Assembly (NCBI GenBank): GCA_003224635.1
Contig: QHZK01000240.1
Coordinates: forward strand, 1-5,612
DNA: 5,612 bases
Direction: 5' to 3'
Source: Acidobacteriota bacterium
GTDB taxonomy: Bacteria > Acidobacteriota > Terriglobia > UBA7540
Positions 5,300 through 5,612 of the stretch are shown in pieces. Position numbers and translations under genes: made by a program. Every line of letters begins with the position of its first letter. Within the stretch, counting starts at the first letter, position 1. Under the pieces are notes generated by a model. The model saw only the letters and a list, made by a program, of their open reading frames with translations, had not been told where the DNA came from and did not search any database.

Positions 5300-5612
5300 A
5301 TGCTGAGTCAGAACTTCCTCGATGACCTTCCCGATTTAGAGAAGAGAGTTGAAGGGTTTTGGATTGAGAGGAATGATACCATGAGAGTCATTCCTTCGGA
5401 TGCCAACCGTTCCTTGCTGTGCGGGCGTGCTTGGGAATTATTTTCCCAGGCTGTGATGATATATTGTTTGGTCCAAAATCGAACCTCCAGTTCGATCATC
5501 TCTTCGCGTGGTTCGCCAGGGCTCGCAAGGCTACGAAGACCAGCGCGAGTCCTAAGGCAAAGGGCCCCGCAATTTTGCAGCCGTTTGGGGCGGTCACGCG
5601 AGGGAGACTCAT
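5300..5612 (+). CDS. Doubtful hypothetical ORF, open at the right edge
   Basis: An ATG at 5300 is preceded by GAGGT (5288-5292) at 7-nt spacing, the best Shine-Dalgarno in the window, and the frame stays open for 104 codons to the edge. It begins MLSQNFLDDLPDLEKRVEGF. The first 60 residues have ordinary protein composition. After about 5480 the translation turns Arg/Ser/Pro-rich, as out-of-frame GC-rich DNA does. Another plus frame (open from 5377) then reads more naturally, with LGIIFPGCDDILFGP and FDHLFAWFARARK. So either the gene is frameshifted near 5390-5480 or neither frame is coding. It competes with a minus-strand frame over 5496-5612. No family is recognised. If real, it is divergent from the gene at 3440-5200, with the palindrome between them. 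Confidence 0.2.
   Translation, partial: MLSQNFLDDLPDLEKRVEGFWIERNDTMRVIPSDANRSLLCGRAWELFSQAVMIYCLVQNRTSSSIISSRGSPGLARLRRPARVLRQRAPQFCSRLGRSREGDS
5368..5451. repeat. Two inverted repeats in the low-GC patch
   Basis: AGGAATGA (5369-5376) pairs perfectly with TCATTCCT (5388-5395) around an 11-nt loop, extendable by a G-U at each end in a plus-strand transcript. GCTTGGGAA (5429-5437) pairs with TTCCCAGGC (5443-5451) around the loop TTATT, with one U-G pair if transcribed from the plus strand. That wobble would be a C-A mismatch on the minus transcript. Neither is followed by a T-run. Confidence 0.4.
5475..5496 (-). terminator. Weak intrinsic-terminator-like hairpin
   Basis: On the minus strand ATCGAAC and GTTCGAT form a perfect 7-bp stem with a 5-nt loop (5478-5496), followed by three more T's (four counting the last stem base) and then GG. 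It begins at the stop of the short frame ending at 5496. The stem is not GC-rich and the T-run is short, so termination would be inefficient at best. Confidence 0.3.
5496..5612 (-). CDS. Short membrane peptide or 3' end of an upstream gene
   Basis: The minus strand reads 38 codons from the ATG at the very edge (5610-5612) to TGA (5496-5498). After a short polar start (MSLPRVTAPNGCK) comes a strongly hydrophobic segment (about residues 14-32, with GLALVFVALRAL) and a basic tail NHAKR. Third positions are GC-rich like those of the main genes. The edge ATG may be internal, in which case this is the C-terminal anchor of a gene entering from the right. Alternatively it is the N-terminus of a membrane protein cut short by the stop. 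A hairpin with four T's directly follows the stop, favouring a real gene end. Two plus-strand frames are also open here, so the call is weak. Confidence 0.3.
   Translation of the reverse strand: MSLPRVTAPNGCKIAGPFALGLALVFVALRALANHAKR

Larger units (their letters stand above)
5201..5495. other. Intergenic stretch, lower GC in its right half, without a convincing gene
   Basis: Upstream of the gene at 3440-5200 this stretch holds the 15-bp palindrome, an isolated plus-strand TTGACA (5256-5261) with no -10 at proper spacing, and a patch at about 5300-5480 that is visibly more AT-rich than the flanking genes and contains three stem-loops. Short frames exist on both strands, but none shows a recognisable motif. 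The minus-strand frame at 5308-5499 has AT-rich third positions unlike the neighbouring genes and is treated as non-coding. Confidence 0.5.

Noticed and set aside
5474..5496. GGTTCGATT on the minus strand, resembling a tRNA T-loop
   Set aside because: The bases on either side do not form a T-stem, and no anticodon or acceptor arm is found nearby.
5308..5499. Minus-strand frame of 63 codons whose ATG overlaps the TGA of the frame at 5496-5612 (ATGA)
   Set aside because: The overlap looks like translational coupling, but third positions are AT-rich unlike neighbouring genes, no motif is seen, and a hairpin with T's sits at its start.

Overview
The window reads as bacterial chromosome of fairly high GC. 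It is dominated by three large polytopic membrane proteins of the glycosyltransferase family 39 / ArnT-PMT-like (GT-C fold) type. Proteins of this style, with an Asp-Glu motif in the first periplasmic loop, about a dozen membrane helices and a soluble C-terminal domain, are common in soil Acidobacteriota and related environmental bacteria. That lineage is a guess from general appearance, because no taxonomic marker is present.

Layout: (1) 2-1507, plus strand: a GT39-like gene whose 5' end lies outside the window. (2) 1486-3303, minus strand: a second GT39-like gene, convergent with the first and overlapping its 3' end by 22 bp. (3) 3304-3439: a 136-bp gap packed with inverted repeats and holding a possible extended -10 box. 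(4) 3440-5200, minus strand: a clear paralogue of gene 2, in tandem with it. (5) 5201-5612: about 400 bp without a convincing gene. It holds a perfect 15-bp palindrome just upstream of the gene at 3440-5200, a patch of visibly lower GC with three stem-loops, and competing short reading frames at the right edge. One of these is a minus-strand membrane peptide followed by a weak terminator-like hairpin.

The three proteins probably work at the cytoplasmic membrane. By family analogy they would move sugars from polyprenyl-phosphate donors to lipid, glycan or protein acceptors on the periplasmic side. Acceptor and sugar cannot be read from the sequence. The tandem paralogues share a distinctive C-terminal periplasmic domain (EWVYN-ADID ... 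KVVWARDMG ... EPDE-PP ... SPYPG) absent from the first gene. This shared domain, the in-frame 18-bp repeat insertion in only one copy and the structured intergenic DNA are the most interesting points. No mobile element, CRISPR array, rRNA or tRNA was found.
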